From positions 62,001 through 126,000 of the forward strand of contig JADJBP010000007.1 of assembly GCA_016703625.1 (NCBI GenBank): DNA of 64,000 bases. Direction: 5' to 3'. Every line of letters begins with the position of its first letter. The first letter of the stretch is position 1. Of this stretch, positions 62,712 through 64,000 are shown piece after piece. This DNA comes from Chitinophagaceae bacterium (GTDB taxonomy: Bacteria; Bacteroidota; Bacteroidia; Chitinophagales; Chitinophagaceae). A program made the translations under genes and the position numbers. The notes below the pieces were generated by a model. The model had not been told where the DNA came from and searched no databases. It worked only from the letters and a program-made list of their open reading frames with translations.

Positions 62712-63254
62712 ATGAAAAGAACAATGCTATCTATGGCTTTTTTACTGGCAACCGGCTTGCTGTTTGCACAAAAGAAAACGACTACTTCAGCCACCATTAA
62801 TTTTGATGCAACGACCAGCATTGACAAATTACCAAAGGCCGAAAACAAAACGGTTATTGCATCCCTGGATACAAAAACCGGGAAAATGGCTTTTGAGGCC
62901 CAGGTAAAAAGCTTTGCATTTTCAAATCCAAGGATCCAGGATCATTTTAATAATGCAGGATGGATGGACAGTGAAAAATTCCCTACCTCAACCTTTACAG
63001 GTACCATCAGCAATTTAAAAACTGTTTCATTCAGCAAAGATGGGGTATATGATGTGCAGGTTAAAGGTGAATTGACCATACATGGTGTAACCAAACCCGT
63101 TGAAACAAAAGGTACTGTTACTGTAAAAGGATCTTCCATCAAGGCAGCTGCAGATTTCAGCATTAAACTTGCAGATTATGGTATTAATGGCCCGGCAGTT
63201 GGAGCAGGCAAGGTTTCTAAAGAGCCTTCCATTTCAGTTGTTGCAGAATTCTGA
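62712..63254 (+). CDS. YceI family periplasmic protein
   Basis: About 180 residues from the Met at 62712, where a signal peptide begins (MKRTMLSMAFLLATGLLFAQ). The frame is open upstream but overlaps the OB-fold gene. The YceI lipocalin-like domain is clear: FEAQVKSFAFSNPRIQDHFNNAGWMDSEKFPTSTF is spread over the core, and GELTIHGVTKPVETKGTV is the family signature. YceI proteins bind isoprenoid-like lipids in the periplasm. The gene ends before a strong terminator. Confidence 0.9.
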   Translation: MKRTMLSMAFLLATGLLFAQKKTTTSATINFDATTSIDKLPKAENKTVIASLDTKTGKMAFEAQVKSFAFSNPRIQDHFNNAGWMDSEKFPTSTFTGTISNLKTVSFSKDGVYDVQVKGELTIHGVTKPVETKGTVTVKGSSIKAAADFSIKLADYGINGPAVGAGKVSKEPSISVVAEF

Positions 63255-63272
63255 TAATAAAAATAGCTAATC

Positions 63273-63320
63273 ACAAAAAAAGCTTTTGTCCTTAAGGAAC
63301 AAAAGCTTTTTTGTTTTTTT
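63273..63320. terminator. Bidirectional intrinsic terminator
   Basis: Stem AAAAAAGCTTTTGT.../...ACAAAAGCTTTTTT around CCTTAAGGA with a T run on the right and an A run on the left, between the convergent YceI gene and the gene at 63334. Confidence 0.85.
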
Positions 63321-63333
63321 TAATATGCGTTTA

Positions 63334-63603
63334 TTATACTGATTTAAATTCTTCTTCTATGATCTCATGAAAACTCAATTCACTTTCCATAACCCAGGCC
63401 GGTAATTGTTCATTGGTGATCTTCCAGACACCATCCTTCATTTCCATATTGAAAATGATCCGGTTGCCTTTACTGTCTATTACATCAATTGAAAAAAGTC
63501 CTTCCTGCCTGCCATTGGATTTTCTGAAATTAAATTCCTTTAGCTGGCCATCCACTTTTATCAGTCTTGTAAACTGTATGTTTTTTACATACTTTAATTC
63601 CAT
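63334..63603 (-). CDS. Small conserved protein of unknown function
   Basis: 89 residues, no signal or membrane segment: MELKYVKNIQFTRLIKVDGQ, EFNFRKSNGRQEGLFSIDVID, FNMEMKDGVWKITNEQLPAW. The pattern looks like a small beta-sheet domain. The spacer 63604-63769 on its upstream side holds nothing I can identify. No function assigned. Confidence 0.6.
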   Translation of the reverse strand: MELKYVKNIQFTRLIKVDGQLKEFNFRKSNGRQEGLFSIDVIDSKGNRIIFNMEMKDGVWKITNEQLPAWVMESELSFHEIIEEEFKSV

Positions 63604-63769
63604 TAGGGGTTCGTTTACGGCAAACTTAAGGTTTTAGTATCACATGCATGATATATATTCGTTAATTAGCTGTAAATTTTTGGTTATTCAATGCCAGGCT
63701 TTCTCCCTTTGGGCCTGTTACTTAATCTTTATAAAGCGGGTTTTTAATTGATTTAACAGGCCATTCATC

Positions 63770-64000
63770 TCATCTCCAGTCCTGTATCTTCAGTTTTGAG
63801 AAAAAATCGGCTTCTTCCAGTTCTCTTACCTCCCCGGCTTTTAAACCATCCAGTTCAAGGTCTTCAATGCTGATGCGGATAAGCCTTTTGCATTTATGCC
63901 TGATGGCAGCTATCATTTTTCGTACCTGGTGATATTTACCTTCGGTAATGGTGATCAGCAGCCAGGTATTAGGGGAAAGCGGTTAACCGGTCGCCCAGGT
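63770..64000 (-). CDS. Pseudouridine synthase (RsuA/RluE-type), C-terminal part, cut by the window edge
   Basis: On the minus strand from 63970 to the stop at 63770-63772 the sequence reads LLITITEGKYHQVRKMIAAI, then KRLIRISIEDLELDGLKAGE and ADFFSKLKIQDWR. The EGKYHQVRKM element is the conserved C-terminal motif of RsuA/RluB/E/F enzymes, which make pseudouridine in rRNA. Upstream, GDRLTAFP at the window edge is in another frame, so a C-run at 63972-63976 probably has a missing base. The catalytic Asp region lies outside the window. Confidence 0.75.

Noticed and set aside
1..64000. tRNA, rRNA, riboswitch or prophage genes
   Set aside because: I looked for typical tRNA arms, conserved rRNA segments, common riboswitch cores and integrase or capsid proteins and saw none; a covariance-model search would be needed to exclude small RNAs.

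Overview
The window looks like a chromosomal segment from a member of the Bacteroidota, most likely near the Chitinophagaceae. The reasons are SusC/SusD-like and TonB-dependent outer-membrane receptors, very large secreted proteins with type IX secretion (T9SS) type A and type B C-terminal sorting domains, a periplasmic-propeller (Y_Y_Y) sensor kinase, a fasciclin lipoprotein, few Shine-Dalgarno sequences and several TAnnTTTG-type -7 promoter elements. No rRNA, tRNA or CRISPR array was found.

Layout. 1-10.2 kb: tRNA hydroxylase TrhO (5' end outside the window), a lactonase-family propeller, PurC, a TonB receptor plus fasciclin lipoprotein pair, the GTPase YchF, and SpmA/SpmB-like membrane proteins. 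10.2-20.6 kb: a SusC-SusD-DUF4397 uptake operon behind a DeoR regulator, a serine hydrolase, SerA and a type II NADH dehydrogenase. 20.6-41.7 kb: an accessory block with a two-component system, two giant paralogous minus-strand genes (IgGFc-binding-like N-terminus, PKD repeats, T9SS type B tail) and between them a giant plus-strand gene (YCF48/BNR, SprB, P-domain-like and Ig-like modules, T9SS type A tail), a small unknown gene and a DUF2071 gene. 41.7-52.7 kb: a mostly minus-strand carbohydrate locus (sugar-kinase-like phosphotransferase, phosphodiesterase/phosphatase, GH35 beta-galactosidase, GH2 beta-mannosidase, CutC, glycosylasparaginase, MFS transporter) that would fit salvage of N-linked glycans. 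Its spacers hold two small GIY-YIG nuclease cassettes bounded by inverted repeats. 52.7-64 kb: RNase R, a polyprenyl diphosphate synthase, an APC permease, a DUF2027/Smr protein, a sterol-desaturase-family protein, a LysE-type exporter, two overlapping unknown genes, an OB-fold protein, YceI and the end of a pseudouridine synthase.

A caveat governs every broken gene here. Many genes, including housekeeping ones such as serA and the polyprenyl synthase, are split by single-base shifts that mostly fall in short homopolymers, and the family sequence continues directly in another frame. This pattern is more like uncorrected sequencing error than true decay. The interval 29709-30574 is much worse than the rest. 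I therefore give gene-level spans for the broken genes, and also the separate open fragments for the largest ones.

The most interesting signals are: (1) a 419-bp cassette at 48834-49252 made only of one GIY-YIG gene between perfect 29-bp inverted repeats, with a second GIY-YIG cassette carrying a different repeat at 46225-46769, both in the spacers of one glycan operon; (2) the pair of giant PKD genes, whose 3' halves are almost identical while their 5' halves have diverged, which differ by one roughly 505-bp module, and which share a palindromic element at the same distance upstream; (3) a 164-bp ungapped remnant of the phosphodiesterase gene 23 kb away from its intact relative.
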